A DNA stretch of 63,085 bases from an uncultured Clostridia bacterium (GCA_944354535.1 CALVPY010000011.1:1-63085); one strand, 5' to 3'. Positions 44,865 through 53,649 are shown, counted from the first letter of the stretch. Notes: a model not told the origin generated them from the letters alone. Translations and numbers: made by a program.

Positions 44865-45776
44865 CTATTTGCAGACGAAGTTGCACACGATCCCCTCATC
44901 GTAATCTCCGAAGCCGCGCCCGAAGAGCGTGACGCCCCCGCGGTGGACGGCGTCTTCGGGGACAAAGATACGGAAACGGATCTGATCGCCCGCCTTGAGG
45001 GCGAGATCGGAAAGCGTCGTATCGGATATTTTCAGACCGGAGATATAGCTTCCCGAGCGGTTGACGACGACGAGCACCTTCTTGCCGTATTGGCCGAGGT
45101 TCCCGCCCCACCAGGCGGGGTTGCAGCTCCCCGCACGGTCGTTGTACTCGCCGCGGCTCTTGAAGTACCCCAGCTCATGCCCGTTGACGGCAAAGTGGAT
45201 GTCGCTCGGGTAGTAGGCGGCATAACCGGGCGCCTCGCTCGCGAGCTCCATGGAAAACTGCAATTCGAGGAGCTCGGACTCGGGCGTCAAATAGTTGGGG
45301 ATGAGGTACTCGACGTGCCCCCACGAAAACCACAGGATGCCCGCTTTGATGCGCTCGGGATAGGAAAAACAGGAGGGCTCGTCGAAGCGGCCGACGGGCT
45401 TTTCGGCCGTCGCGATGCCGCAGGTCGGATGGATGTCGTAACTCACATAGTGGCCGATGTCGATGTGCGCGCTCTCCACCCTGCCCTCCGTCTGTATGCT
45501 GCTTAAAATGTCGATGACGATCTTATCGGCGGCGAGGCGGCAGATCTTCTGCGTGCCGCGCCTGCCCGAAGAGGTCGTGATCTCGATGAGCCCCGCCTCG
45601 CGGAGCTTTTTGATGTGCGCCGTGATCGCCCCGTTGGAGACGCGGAACGTCTTTGCAAAATAGGCGAGGTTGAGCTCCCCCTTTTGCAGCAATTCCTCGA
45701 GGATGCCGAGGCGGATATCCGAATCGAGCGCCTCATAGAGGAGCCTCCCCTGCCTGAGATCTTTGAGATAGATCAT
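44865..45776 (-). CDS. Winged-helix (ArsR-like) regulator with C-terminal beta-rich sensor domain
   Basis: 303 residues from the ATG at 45776, six bases after SD GGAGG. Residues about 10-95 are a winged helix: SDIRLGILEELLQKGELNLAYFAKTFRVSNGAITAHIKKLREAGLI. The remaining ~200 residues are beta-rich with many aromatic residues (CNPAWWGGNLGQYGKK) and end in a jelly-roll-like GLKISDTTLSDLALKAGDQIRFRIFV. I infer that this part senses a sugar-like ligand. The next gene is the TIM-barrel isomerase, so the pair is probably a small regulated catabolic unit. Confidence 0.75.
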   Translation of the reverse strand: MIYLKDLRQGRLLYEALDSDIRLGILEELLQKGELNLAYFAKTFRVSNGAITAHIKKLREAGLIEITTSSGRRGTQKICRLAADKIVIDILSSIQTEGRVESAHIDIGHYVSYDIHPTCGIATAEKPVGRFDEPSCFSYPERIKAGILWFSWGHVEYLIPNYLTPESELLELQFSMELASEAPGYAAYYPSDIHFAVNGHELGYFKSRGEYNDRAGSCNPAWWGGNLGQYGKKVLVVVNRSGSYISGLKISDTTLSDLALKAGDQIRFRIFVPEDAVHRGGVTLFGRGFGDYDEGIVCNFVCK

Positions 45777-45892
45777 GCCCTTCCTCCCGCGCCAAACGCA
45801 GTCCGTGCGGCCTTCCAAGCAGCCGACCGCAGCAGAGAACGGCGGGATCGGCGCGTTTTTCCGTCCGCCGCGGCCGCGGCGGACAATGCGGA

Positions 45893-45927
45893 GGCGCCGC
45901 CCGCGGCTTTGGGCCGCGGGCGGCGCC
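45893..45927. terminator. GC hairpin downstream of phosphoglucomutase
   Basis: A perfect 15-bp stem (45893-45907 with 45913-45927) 15 bp past the phosphoglucomutase stop. It lacks a T-run on the minus strand, so its efficiency is doubtful. Confidence 0.5.
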
Positions 45928-45942
45928 CAGAAAAATCAATCG

Positions 45943-47658
45943 TTACTTTACGCTTGCAAGCAGCGCCTCGACGGAAGCCTTGCACTTTGCAAGCTCTGCC
46001 TCTGCCGCCGCCTCGTCCTTGGCGCGGATGGAGAAATAGATCTTGAGCTTGGGCTCGGTGCCGGAAGGGCGCACGCAGACGAAGGAACCGCCCTGAAGTT
46101 CGTAGTAGACGCAGTTGCACTTGGGAATGTCGATATGCGACTCCTTCCCCTCCCTGTCGCGGCGGACGGAGGAGGAATAATCGCGCACGGCTTCCGCTTC
46201 GAGCGAGCCGAAGCGCTCCACTTTCGCCGTCTTGAGCGCGTCGACGACGGCGTTCATCTCCTTCATGGCGTTGAGGCCGGAATACTGGATGGAGATGTTC
46301 TTATCGAGCACGAAGCCGTACTTTGCGTAAATTTCCTGCAACCTGCCCCAGACCGTCTTGCCGATGTAGGTGTAATAGCAGACCATCTCGGCGCAGAGCA
46401 TGGAGGCGACGACGGCGTCCTTGTCGCGCGCGTGGGTGCCGCGCAGGTACCCGCACGACTCCTCGAACCCGAACACATAGGTGTGCGAGCCGTCCTGTTC
46501 CCACTGCTTGATCTTTTCGCCGATGAACTTGAAGCCGACGGGCGTTTCGAAGAGTGCGACGCCGAAATCATCGCAGATCGCCTTTGCCATGCCCGTCGAA
46601 ACGAAGGACTTGACGACGGCGGCGTTCTTAGGCAGCGCGTTCTCTTCTTTCAGGCGGGTGAGGATATAGTCGAGCAGCAGAATGCCCACCTGGTTGCCCG
46701 AGAGCGCGACGAACTCGCCCTTGTCGTCTTTGACGGCGACGCCGAGGCGGTCGGAATCGGGGTCGGTGCCGAACACGACGTCCGCCTTGATCTTATTCGC
46801 AAGGTCGATGCCCATCGAGAGCGTCTCCTTGAACTCGGGGTTGGGCACCTTGACGGTGGAAAATTCGGTATCTTTGACGGTCTGTTCCTCGACGACGGTG
46901 ACGTTGATGCCCAGCTTCTTCAAGATGGTCATGACGGGCACATAGCCGCTGCCGTGGACGGGGGTGTAGACGAGCTTCAAGTCCTTCCCGCACTTTTCGA
47001 CCGCCTCTTTGGAGAGGGTGAGCTTGGAAAGCTCCTCGATGTACGTCTCGTCCACTTCCTTGGGAACGCTCTGAATGAGCGGGCTCTCATCGTCCCCCGT
47101 GACGGAGAGATAATCTTTGATCTCTTCGATGTACTTGACGACGATGGCGGTCGCTTCGGGGGACATCTGCGCGCCGTCCTCGCCGTACACCTTATAGCCG
47201 TTGTATTCCTTGGGATTGTGCGACGCCGTGATCATGATGCCCGCGATGGTCTTTAAGTATCTGACGGCGTACGAGAGCATGGGCACGGGGTGCACGTCGT
47301 CGAAAAGATACGCCTTGATGCCGTTCTTCGCAAGCACGGAAGCGGCCTTTTCGGCAAAGAGGCGGCTGTTCCTTCTCGTATCGTAGGAAATGACGACGCC
47401 GCGCGCCTGTTCTTCGGGCGAGAGCGTCTTGATATACATGGAAAGGCCCTGCGTCGCGCGCATAACGGTAAAGACGTTCATCATGTTCATGCCGCAGCCG
47501 ATGATGCCGCGCATCCCCGCGGTGCCGAACTCGAGCTCGCCGCCGAAGCGGTACTCGATCGCCTTTTCGTCGTCCTTGATGGCAAGGAGTTCCTCCCTGC
47601 ACGCCTCGGGAAGGCGCGCATCGTTCAGCCAGCTCTGATAATTTTCACGATAATTCAT
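45943..47658 (-). CDS. Phosphoglucomutase/phosphomannomutase
   Basis: 571 residues from the ATG at 47658, six bases after SD AAGGAG; an in-frame codon seven residues upstream is not supported by an SD. The catalytic serine lies in MITASHNPKEYNGYKVY, the metal loop in FGTDPDSDRLGV, and the sugar loop in FGFEESCGYL. The C-terminal phosphate loop CVRPSGTEPKLKIY is intact. It interconverts glucose-1- and glucose-6-phosphate, linking the sugars released by the window's glycosidases to glycolysis or to glycan synthesis. PgcA-like length. Confidence 0.94.
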   Translation of the reverse strand: MNYRENYQSWLNDARLPEACREELLAIKDDEKAIEYRFGGELEFGTAGMRGIIGCGMNMMNVFTVMRATQGLSMYIKTLSPEEQARGVVISYDTRRNSRLFAEKAASVLAKNGIKAYLFDDVHPVPMLSYAVRYLKTIAGIMITASHNPKEYNGYKVYGEDGAQMSPEATAIVVKYIEEIKDYLSVTGDDESPLIQSVPKEVDETYIEELSKLTLSKEAVEKCGKDLKLVYTPVHGSGYVPVMTILKKLGINVTVVEEQTVKDTEFSTVKVPNPEFKETLSMGIDLANKIKADVVFGTDPDSDRLGVAVKDDKGEFVALSGNQVGILLLDYILTRLKEENALPKNAAVVKSFVSTGMAKAICDDFGVALFETPVGFKFIGEKIKQWEQDGSHTYVFGFEESCGYLRGTHARDKDAVVASMLCAEMVCYYTYIGKTVWGRLQEIYAKYGFVLDKNISIQYSGLNAMKEMNAVVDALKTAKVERFGSLEAEAVRDYSSSVRRDREGKESHIDIPKCNCVYYELQGGSFVCVRPSGTEPKLKIYFSIRAKDEAAAEAELAKCKASVEALLASVK

Positions 47659-47716
47659 ATCAAACTCCTTATTCGGCACCCGAAGGGCCGTTGATCCCCC
47701 TGAAATAGTGACTCAT

Positions 47717-48691
47717 TTAGCTCTCGAGGTCGATGTCGATCTCGCTTTCGACGGGCATCGCCTCGGCGTCTCCCACCACTTTGCGCGCGTGGAGATAGTA
47801 CTTGCGGCCGTTCTCGTGATAGTAGATGACGAGCTGCAGCCAAAGAAGATAGATGGCGCTTGCGGGCAGCGTGATGAGGAAGAAGCTCCCCAGCGTGCAG
47901 AACCCGCACACGACGTTGATGACGACCATAAGATAGATGGCAATGAGATAGCTCACGAAGCGCCGCGTAAATTTTCCCTTCAGCGCGAGACTGTCCTTCA
48001 GGCCGTTGAGCACCTGCCTGTTTTCCACCGCATAGGGCATCCAGGAAGAGATGAGCGTCATCTTGAGCGCCTGCAGTACGATATAGACGGCAACGGTGAG
48101 CGAAAGCCCCAAAAGCACCGTCAGAACGCTCGTTCCCCCGATCGCCGAAGGGGTGTAGAAGAAGAAAAACCAGCACAGGACGAGCGACAACACGTCATAG
48201 ACGAAGGAAAGCGGCACATACAGCAGGTGATAGCGCACCGCCCTGCCCAGATGCTCAAAGTACGCCGCGGAAAAGCTCGTCTTGCCGAAGGTAGACATCC
48301 TGTCGAAACAGATGCCCATCATGCCGAAGGTCGCGATGCCGTTCAGGAAGCGGAAAATAAGATAGAGCACGACAACGCCCGCAAACGACCCGATGATGGA
48401 GCCGAGGTCGGCGATAAATGCCGCACCGAGCGCCTTCAAAGCCCCCTCGAAGCTCTCCCGGAAAGACGTCAGATAAGTGACATCACCCGAAAAGAGCGCT
48501 TCGAAGAACTCGCCCAACATCGTGAGAACGCCCTTCATCTCCTCCCCTTCGAGAAGGCTCCTCAGCCCCAGATCGAGGATAAAGTAAGAAAGCCCCACAA
48601 AGAGCGCCCCCATCACGAGGCGGTATAAGAGCAGTTTGAATACATTGCCGAAGTTATCGGTAAGAAGTCGTAATGCACGTTTGATCGCCAT
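47717..48691 (-). CDS. Polytopic membrane protein of unknown function (paralogue pair, second copy)
   Basis: 324 residues with about six hydrophobic segments (for example LYRLVMGALFVGLSYFILDLGL, SIIGSFAGVVVLYLIFRFL, LSLVLCWFFFFYTPSAIGG) and a short acidic C-terminal tail ESEIDIDLES. The start is 1 bp after the preceding gene's stop, with SD GGGAG. Layout and local motifs (FFEALFSGDV) resemble the gene before it (FWRGLFSGDF). Function unknown; perhaps both form one membrane complex. Confidence 0.75.
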   Translation of the reverse strand: MAIKRALRLLTDNFGNVFKLLLYRLVMGALFVGLSYFILDLGLRSLLEGEEMKGVLTMLGEFFEALFSGDVTYLTSFRESFEGALKALGAAFIADLGSIIGSFAGVVVLYLIFRFLNGIATFGMMGICFDRMSTFGKTSFSAAYFEHLGRAVRYHLLYVPLSFVYDVLSLVLCWFFFFYTPSAIGGTSVLTVLLGLSLTVAVYIVLQALKMTLISSWMPYAVENRQVLNGLKDSLALKGKFTRRFVSYLIAIYLMVVINVVCGFCTLGSFFLITLPASAIYLLWLQLVIYYHENGRKYYLHARKVVGDAEAMPVESEIDIDLES

Positions 48692-48692
48692 A

Positions 48693-49514
48693 TCAAAGCT
48701 CCCTGTAACTCAAAAGAAGGTCTTCCCGGTCGAGCTTATCCGTTTCGAAGTAAAACGTCTCCATGCGGACGCAGTAGCTCATGAAGAGGAAGGTGAAGAG
48801 CACGAGCCCGATGAGGACGGAAGCGGCTTCGGGCAGGAAGGATGCCCCCCAGATGATGAGCCCCGCGGGCGCGAAAGACATAAGAAGGGACAAAAGTAGC
48901 TTCCCGCGCACGCCCACCATCAGGCGATAGGAATAGAGCAGCGACTGCATGGGACCGAGGCCCGTCATCTGCATCCCCGGCAGACAGAGATAGATGAGGG
49001 AAATGAGATAGAGCAGCGCCCCCAAAAAGACGAGGATGACGAGCAGGGAGACCGCAATGACTGCCGCCGCCGAACCCGTCGATACGATGGAATAGAGCAT
49101 CGCGGAAAGGACGAGCGCCCAGACCTCATAGAGCACGAAGATGAAGAGCATCATGCCGCAGACGGGCGGGAACACGCCGCGCAGCTGCGAGAGGATGCCG
49201 CTTAACGTGCGCTTGCCGATACGCATATGTTTTTCGACGAACGCCAAAGTGAGCGACATGAAGACGAGTATGCACACGATGCCGCAGACGGCATAGATGA
49301 TATCGAGCACGCTGCCGAAACCGAAGAGGCTCCACGCACAGAAGATATCGAACCACTCGGTGACAAAGTCCCCCGAAAAGAGCCCCCGCCAGAACGCTTC
49401 GATGGCGCCGTAGTCCATCGAAAGGGAAAGAAAGAGCGCAGGGATGACGGCAAAGGGCAGAATAAACCACAGATTTTTGAAGATATACGCCCAATGTTCA
49501 TAGACGATCCGCAT
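48693..49514 (-). CDS. Polytopic membrane protein of unknown function (paralogue pair, first copy)
   Basis: 273 residues from the ATG at 49514, eight bases after SD AGGAGG; upstream GTG codons overlap the SD. About six membrane segments follow an amphipathic N-terminus (VYEHWAYIFKNLWFILPFAVIPALFLSL). The charged tail ends METFYFETDKLDREDLLLSYREL. It is first in an apparent operon with the second membrane protein and phosphoglucomutase; promoter at 49,551-49,579. No family recognised. Confidence 0.75.
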   Translation of the reverse strand: MRIVYEHWAYIFKNLWFILPFAVIPALFLSLSMDYGAIEAFWRGLFSGDFVTEWFDIFCAWSLFGFGSVLDIIYAVCGIVCILVFMSLTLAFVEKHMRIGKRTLSGILSQLRGVFPPVCGMMLFIFVLYEVWALVLSAMLYSIVSTGSAAAVIAVSLLVILVFLGALLYLISLIYLCLPGMQMTGLGPMQSLLYSYRLMVGVRGKLLLSLLMSFAPAGLIIWGASFLPEAASVLIGLVLFTFLFMSYCVRMETFYFETDKLDREDLLLSYREL

Positions 49515-49550
49515 CTGCACCACCTCCTTTGCTGAATTTCACTCTTTCTT

Positions 49551-49579
49551 ATTATATACCAAAATCGCCCCCATGTAAA
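49551..49579 (-). promoter_or_regulatory. Promoter of the membrane-protein/phosphoglucomutase unit
   Basis: Minus-strand TTTACA (49574-49579), 17-bp spacer, TATAAT (49551-49556). Confidence 0.75.
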
Positions 49580-49642
49580 GGGTTTTTCGCAAATTTCCCT
49601 CGTTCGCGTCGAAGCGCGCCCCATTCGCCCGAGGGTCCCTCC

Positions 49643-49671
49643 TTGACATTCTCCCCCGTCCGTGCTACAAT
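49643..49671 (+). promoter_or_regulatory. Promoter of the MATE transporter gene
   Basis: TTGACA (49643-49648), 17-bp spacer, TACAAT (49666-49671). The leader of about 94 nt is GC-rich and can form hairpins CGGGC-GCAAA-GCCCG and GCTGCC...GGCAGC (49672-49771). Confidence 0.78.
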
Positions 49672-49771
49672 ATCCGCATAAGGCTCCCCGCCCGGGCGCA
49701 AAGCCCGCCGAGGGCGAAGGCACGCTGCCCGATATTCCCGGCAGCAAGCGAGGCCCACCCGAATTTTGACT

Positions 49772-51214
49772 ATGACAACAACAGACGACATCAAAAACGA
49801 CTTCTCAAAGGGAAGCGTCAGAAAACACATCGTGCGGCTCGCCGTGCCGATGACCGTTGCCATGCTCGTGCAGATGCTCTACAACCTTGTCGACCGCATC
49901 TATATCGGGCATCTCCCCGAAGATTCCGCGAACGCTTTCACGGGGCTGGGGCTCACCTTCCCCATCGTGACGCTCGTCCTCGCCTTCACCAACCTCTTCG
50001 GCACGGGCGGCGCGCCCCTCTGCTCCATCGACAGAGGCCGCCACGAGACGGCGCACGCCGAAAAGATCATGGGCAACACCTTCACGGCACTGCTTGGCTG
50101 TTCCCTCCTCGTGATGGCGCTGTGCTATCCCCTCATGAAGCCCATCCTCTATCTCTTCGGCGCGAGCGACGCAACGTACCCCTACGCCGCAGAGTACCTC
50201 AACATCTATCTCATCGGCACGCCGCTCGTGATGCTTTCAACGGGCATGAACGGCTTCATCAACGTACAGGGCTACACCAAGTACGGCATGATAACGGTGG
50301 CGGCAGGGGCGGTCGTCAACATCGCGCTCGACCCTCTCTTCATCTTCACCTTCGGGCTCGGCGTCAAGGGCGCCGCCATCGCGACCGTCCTTTCGCAGGC
50401 AGTTTCGGCGGCGTGGGTGCTGCTCTTCCTCTGCGGGAAGAAGACGACGCTCCGCCTTAAAAAACAGTATTTCAAGCCCGAAGCGCGGATCCTCAAGAGC
50501 ATCGTGGCGCTCGGCACGACGGGCTTTGTGATGAACGCCTCCAACGGAGCCGTGCAGATCGCCTGCAACGCGACCTTGAAGAGCGTGGGCGGCGTCATGC
50601 TCGGCGATATGTATATCGGCATCATGACGGCGCTCAACTCCCTGCGCGACGTCGTCTCCCTGCCCATTCAGGGGCTGACGAACGCCTCGCAGCCCGTCAT
50701 CGGCTACAACTTGGGCGCAGGGCAATATAAGCGCATCTGGAACGCGATGGCGTTCACGGCGGTCATCGGCATCGTCTACATGGCGCTCGTGTGGCTCATC
50801 CTCTTCCTGTTCCCGCGCCCGCTCCTTTCTATCTTCGTTGAGGACACGGAGCTCCTCGACCTCGGCGTGCCCGCCATGCACCTGTATTTCTTCGGCTTCT
50901 TCTTCATGGCGTTCCAATTCACGGGGCAGAGCACCTTCGTCGGGCTCGGCAAGGCGAAACAGGCGGTGTTCTTTTCGCTCTTCCGCAAGATCATCATCGT
51001 CGTGCCGCTCACCCTTCTGCTGCCCCGCATCGGCGCGCTCGGCGTCAACGGCGTGTTCATCGCCGAGCCCGTCTCCAACCTCATCGGAGGGCTTGCAAGC
51101 TTCCTCACGATGATCTTCACCCTCCGCAAACTGATAAAGAGCGCCCCCGCTCCCCTGCCCGCAGCAGAGACGGCGGATTCGGAACAGTCTCCCGCGCCCT
51201 CCGAGGACAAATAA
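49772..51214 (+). CDS. MATE family efflux transporter
   Basis: 480 residues from the ATG at 49772; a TTG two codons earlier is an alternative. Twelve membrane segments in two related halves are visible. MATE signatures include VRLAVPMTVAMLVQMLYNLVDRIYIGHL, GLGLTFPIVTLVLAFTNLFGTGGAPLCSI and PIQGLTNASQPVIGYNLGAGQYKR. These proteins export drugs or metabolites using H+ or Na+ gradients. No Shine-Dalgarno site lies within 15 bases of either start, so initiation may depend on the structured leader. The C-terminus is a Pro/Ala/Glu-rich tail. Confidence 0.92.
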   Translation: MTTTDDIKNDFSKGSVRKHIVRLAVPMTVAMLVQMLYNLVDRIYIGHLPEDSANAFTGLGLTFPIVTLVLAFTNLFGTGGAPLCSIDRGRHETAHAEKIMGNTFTALLGCSLLVMALCYPLMKPILYLFGASDATYPYAAEYLNIYLIGTPLVMLSTGMNGFINVQGYTKYGMITVAAGAVVNIALDPLFIFTFGLGVKGAAIATVLSQAVSAAWVLLFLCGKKTTLRLKKQYFKPEARILKSIVALGTTGFVMNASNGAVQIACNATLKSVGGVMLGDMYIGIMTALNSLRDVVSLPIQGLTNASQPVIGYNLGAGQYKRIWNAMAFTAVIGIVYMALVWLILFLFPRPLLSIFVEDTELLDLGVPAMHLYFFGFFFMAFQFTGQSTFVGLGKAKQAVFFSLFRKIIIVVPLTLLLPRIGALGVNGVFIAEPVSNLIGGLASFLTMIFTLRKLIKSAPAPLPAAETADSEQSPAPSEDK

Positions 51215-51235
51215 TAAGGTCTTTGCAAAAAATAC

Positions 51236-51280
51236 GCGGCGGCGCGCCCTCTCGGGCGCGCCGCCGCTTCCTATTTTCCT
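51236..51280. terminator. Bidirectional terminator between the MATE and P-loop kinase genes
   Basis: 14-bp GC stem (51236-51249 with 51254-51267). The plus strand continues TTCCTATTTTCCTTTT, and the minus strand continues GTATTTTTT, so it can serve both convergent genes. Confidence 0.85.
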
Positions 51281-51292
51281 TTTCCTCAGATC

Positions 51293-51811
51293 TCATTGCC
51301 GATCGAAGCCTTCCAGCCACGCCCAAGCCTCCTCGCGCGAAGGAAAGGCAAAGAGCGGCACCCCCGACGCCTGCACGGCGCGGAGCACCTTGCCGCGCGT
51401 CTCGTCCGCATACGTTTCGATCCACGTCTCAAATTCTTCGTCGAGCCGCTCCTCGCAGCCCTCCGTCATATCGGGGCGCGTCCTGCCGCGGTACGCCTCG
51501 GCGCGCGCCCGCACGCGTGCAAGGCACTCCTCGGCGGAAAGATCCAAAAACACCGCCGCCTCGGCATAGCATAAACGCCAGGAAAGGGTGCGCTCGTAAT
51601 TGCCGTCCATCACCCACGCGGGCTTATCCAGCTCGCGCGCAAGAAGCTCGTCGAACTCCTCGCGGCTGCGGTTCACCCACCCGGGCAGCCACCAGATCCG
51701 ATCGAGATGGACGACGGGCAGGGAGAACCGTTCCCCCATCGCCCGCGCGAAGGTCGACTTCCCCGCGCCCCCGTTCCCCAAAACGAGCACTCTCTTGTAT
51801 GGAAATTTCAT
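51293..51811 (-). CDS. P-loop nucleoside/adenylate kinase-like protein (topology-modulation type)
   Basis: 172 residues. Walker A LVLGNGGAGKSTFAR near residue 10, HLDRIWWLPGW (substrate region), WVMDGNYERT and RARAEAYRGRTRPDM (lid-type arginines) match the small kinases annotated as adenylate kinase-related or FlaR/topology modulation proteins. The physiological substrate is not known. SD AGGAGG is seven bases upstream. Monocistronic, sharing a terminator with the MATE gene. Confidence 0.82.
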   Translation of the reverse strand: MKFPYKRVLVLGNGGAGKSTFARAMGERFSLPVVHLDRIWWLPGWVNRSREEFDELLARELDKPAWVMDGNYERTLSWRLCYAEAAVFLDLSAEECLARVRARAEAYRGRTRPDMTEGCEERLDEEFETWIETYADETRGKVLRAVQASGVPLFAFPSREEAWAWLEGFDRQ

Positions 51812-51878
51812 TTCTTCCTCCTGCGCGCGCCCGCGCCGCCCCTCTTTCGCGGCGCGGGCGCGCCAACTTCCAAACCGC

Positions 51879-53138
51879 CTATCTCACGATGATGAGCTTC
51901 TTCTTTGCCCGCGTGATGGCGGTATACAGCCAGCGCGAACTGTCCTCGAAGAAGCGCGACTCGTCGAAGACGATGACAAAGTCGTACTCCGACCCCTGCG
52001 CCTTGTGGCAGGTGACGGCATAGGCAAATTCAAAGCGGTCGATGGTATCCTCCCGCCGCACCTTGAAGCGCCGCAGCATCGCTGCATTGCGCTCATGCAC
52101 GAGCACGCCGCTTTCGAGCAGGCACGCCTTGTCGCCGTAGCCGTGGAAGTACTGCCCCTCCGTAAAGATGCCCGCGTCGGCGGGGAGATCGCGGCACACG
52201 TCGGGCAGAAAGTCCGCCTGAAAGTCGAGCTGTAAGAGCCCATCCTGCTGCTCGCGCACGTTGTAGCACTTGCCGATGATGCCGTTGACGAGGTGGAAGG
52301 TCTTATCCTTATCGAGCGCCTTGCTCCAATTGTTCAGCGTGCAGATGAGCTTTTCGCCGTCGATGGGGAGCTTTGCATCGGGCGAGATGCCCAAGTACCG
52401 CCTCGTATCCGCATTGATGCGCGCCCGCGTGCGGTTGGTGCCCGCGATGATCTGATCGGCCTTCGGAAAGAGCCGCGCCCGCTCCTTCTCCCCGAAATCG
52501 CGCGCCGAGATGACGACGGCGTGCTCGCCGTACTCCCCGATTGGGATATGCTGCCCCGCCCGCGCCATCGCCGCGAGCCGCACGATGGGATCGTTCTCCT
52601 CCTGCCGCACGATCTGCGTCAGCGTGCAGCAGGGCATGGAAAGCAGCGTATTGCTCCCTCCGACGGGCGGCAGCTGCGCGGGGTCGCCGCAGAAAAGGCA
52701 CTTGACGCCGTACGAGAGAAGATCTTTGAGCATCTCGTCGGAGACCATCGACGTCTCGTCCACGACGATGAGCCTGATCTCCTGCGGGATCTTCTCCCGC
52801 CGCACGAAGCGAAGAAAGCGTTCGGAGACGACTTCGCCGTCCTCGTTGACCTCCACTTCCTCTTCGAGCGTATAGATGAGGCTGTGCAGCGTGCCTGCGG
52901 GCGTGCCCGCGCGCAGCAAAACGGAGGCCGCCTTGCCCGTCGGCGTGACGAACACGGCGCTCTCCCCCGCTTTGAGCCCCAGCGCGCGCACGACGTGATC
53001 GACAAGGTACGTCTTCCCCGTGCCCGCATAGCCGCAGAGAACGAATATTTGGTTGGAAAGGTGTAAAAACCACTCCTCGATGAGGGCGGCAGCCTCCTCC
53101 TGATCGCGGGTGAGGCGAATGGGTCCCAACGCTTCCAT
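51879..53138 (-). CDS. RecD2/Dda-like superfamily 1B DNA helicase
   Basis: 419 residues from the ATG at 53138 (MEALGPIRLT); an upstream frame start at 53165 lies beyond the -10 box and is rejected. Q motif LTRDQEEAA, Walker A LCGYAGTGKTYLVDH, VVDETSMVSDEML, CGDPAQLPPVGG and the UvrD_C_2 motif AVTCHKAQGSEYDFVIVF with VYTAITRAKK-like end are present. It lacks the long N-terminal domain of RecD2 (~740 residues), so it resembles phage Dda and similar short 5'-3' helicases. No SD is present: TATAAT ends six bases before the ATG, suggesting a leaderless mRNA. Confidence 0.85.
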   Translation of the reverse strand: MEALGPIRLTRDQEEAAALIEEWFLHLSNQIFVLCGYAGTGKTYLVDHVVRALGLKAGESAVFVTPTGKAASVLLRAGTPAGTLHSLIYTLEEEVEVNEDGEVVSERFLRFVRREKIPQEIRLIVVDETSMVSDEMLKDLLSYGVKCLFCGDPAQLPPVGGSNTLLSMPCCTLTQIVRQEENDPIVRLAAMARAGQHIPIGEYGEHAVVISARDFGEKERARLFPKADQIIAGTNRTRARINADTRRYLGISPDAKLPIDGEKLICTLNNWSKALDKDKTFHLVNGIIGKCYNVREQQDGLLQLDFQADFLPDVCRDLPADAGIFTEGQYFHGYGDKACLLESGVLVHERNAAMLRRFKVRREDTIDRFEFAYAVTCHKAQGSEYDFVIVFDESRFFEDSSRWLYTAITRAKKKLIIVR

Positions 53139-53144
53139 GCCCCC

Positions 53145-53173
53145 ATTATAGCACACCCCGTGCAAAAATACAA
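53145..53173 (-). promoter_or_regulatory. Extended -10 promoter of the RecD2-like helicase, predicted leaderless
   Basis: Minus-strand TTGTAT (53168-53173), 17-bp spacer, TGC-TATAAT (53145-53150), six bases to the ATG. Confidence 0.72.
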
Positions 53174-53201
53174 ACGTATGTTCTATGATTTTGCCGCGAA
53201 T

Positions 53202-53609
53202 TTAAGGCGCGGGCGCAAATTCGGCGCAAAGCAGCCTGCCCAAAACGGTCATCTCCAGGAAAATTCGCCCGTTTTCGTAAGGGAAGCCGCGCTCGCTCTC
53301 CCCTTCCGCGCCGCGCACCCGCAAATAGATGCGCCCCGCCTCTTCGTCGATGCGGTACGCGCCCGAAACACCGCCCTCGCCGCCGCCCGCTCTTTTGTAG
53401 GCAAGGGAAAAGCTCCCGTCGCGTTCCAACGTTAAAACCGCCCGTTCAAAGTAGGGCAGCACATCCTTTCCGCCCAGGGTGAGGCTTTGACAGAAATACT
53501 CCCCCGCATAGGGCAGGGAGATCTCTTTGAGGGAGGACATCTCGCGGACATCGCAGCCCGAAAATACAAGGCAGCCCGCAAGGGCCAACACAAGGAAAAA
53601 CTTTCGCAT
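53202..53609 (-). CDS. Small lipoprotein of unknown function
   Basis: 135 residues from the ATG at 53609 (MRKFFLVLALAGCLVFSGC); the longer upstream frame has no support. Cys19 is the lipidation site. The mature part is beta-strand-rich (VLTLERDGSFSLAYKRAGG, GAYRIDEEAGRIYLRV) with a rhythm reminiscent of lipocalin-like proteins. No clear SD is visible. It is divergent from the amino-acid-kinase gene. Function unknown. Confidence 0.75.
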   Translation of the reverse strand: MRKFFLVLALAGCLVFSGCDVREMSSLKEISLPYAGEYFCQSLTLGGKDVLPYFERAVLTLERDGSFSLAYKRAGGGEGGVSGAYRIDEEAGRIYLRVRGAEGESERGFPYENGRIFLEMTVLGRLLCAEFAPAP

Positions 53610-53620
53610 GGGAAAAGTAT

Positions 53621-53649
53621 TTGCAATTTTTTGCCGTTCATGATATGAT
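53621..53649 (+). promoter_or_regulatory. Promoter of the glutamate-5-kinase-like gene
   Basis: TTGCAA (53621-53626), 17-bp spacer, TATGAT (53644-53649). Confidence 0.65.

Noticed and set aside
45867-45927. Attenuator controlling the HTH regulator
   Set aside because: The GC palindromes lie downstream of phosphoglucomutase and upstream of the regulator gene but lack a T-run and a leader peptide, so an attenuator cannot be supported.
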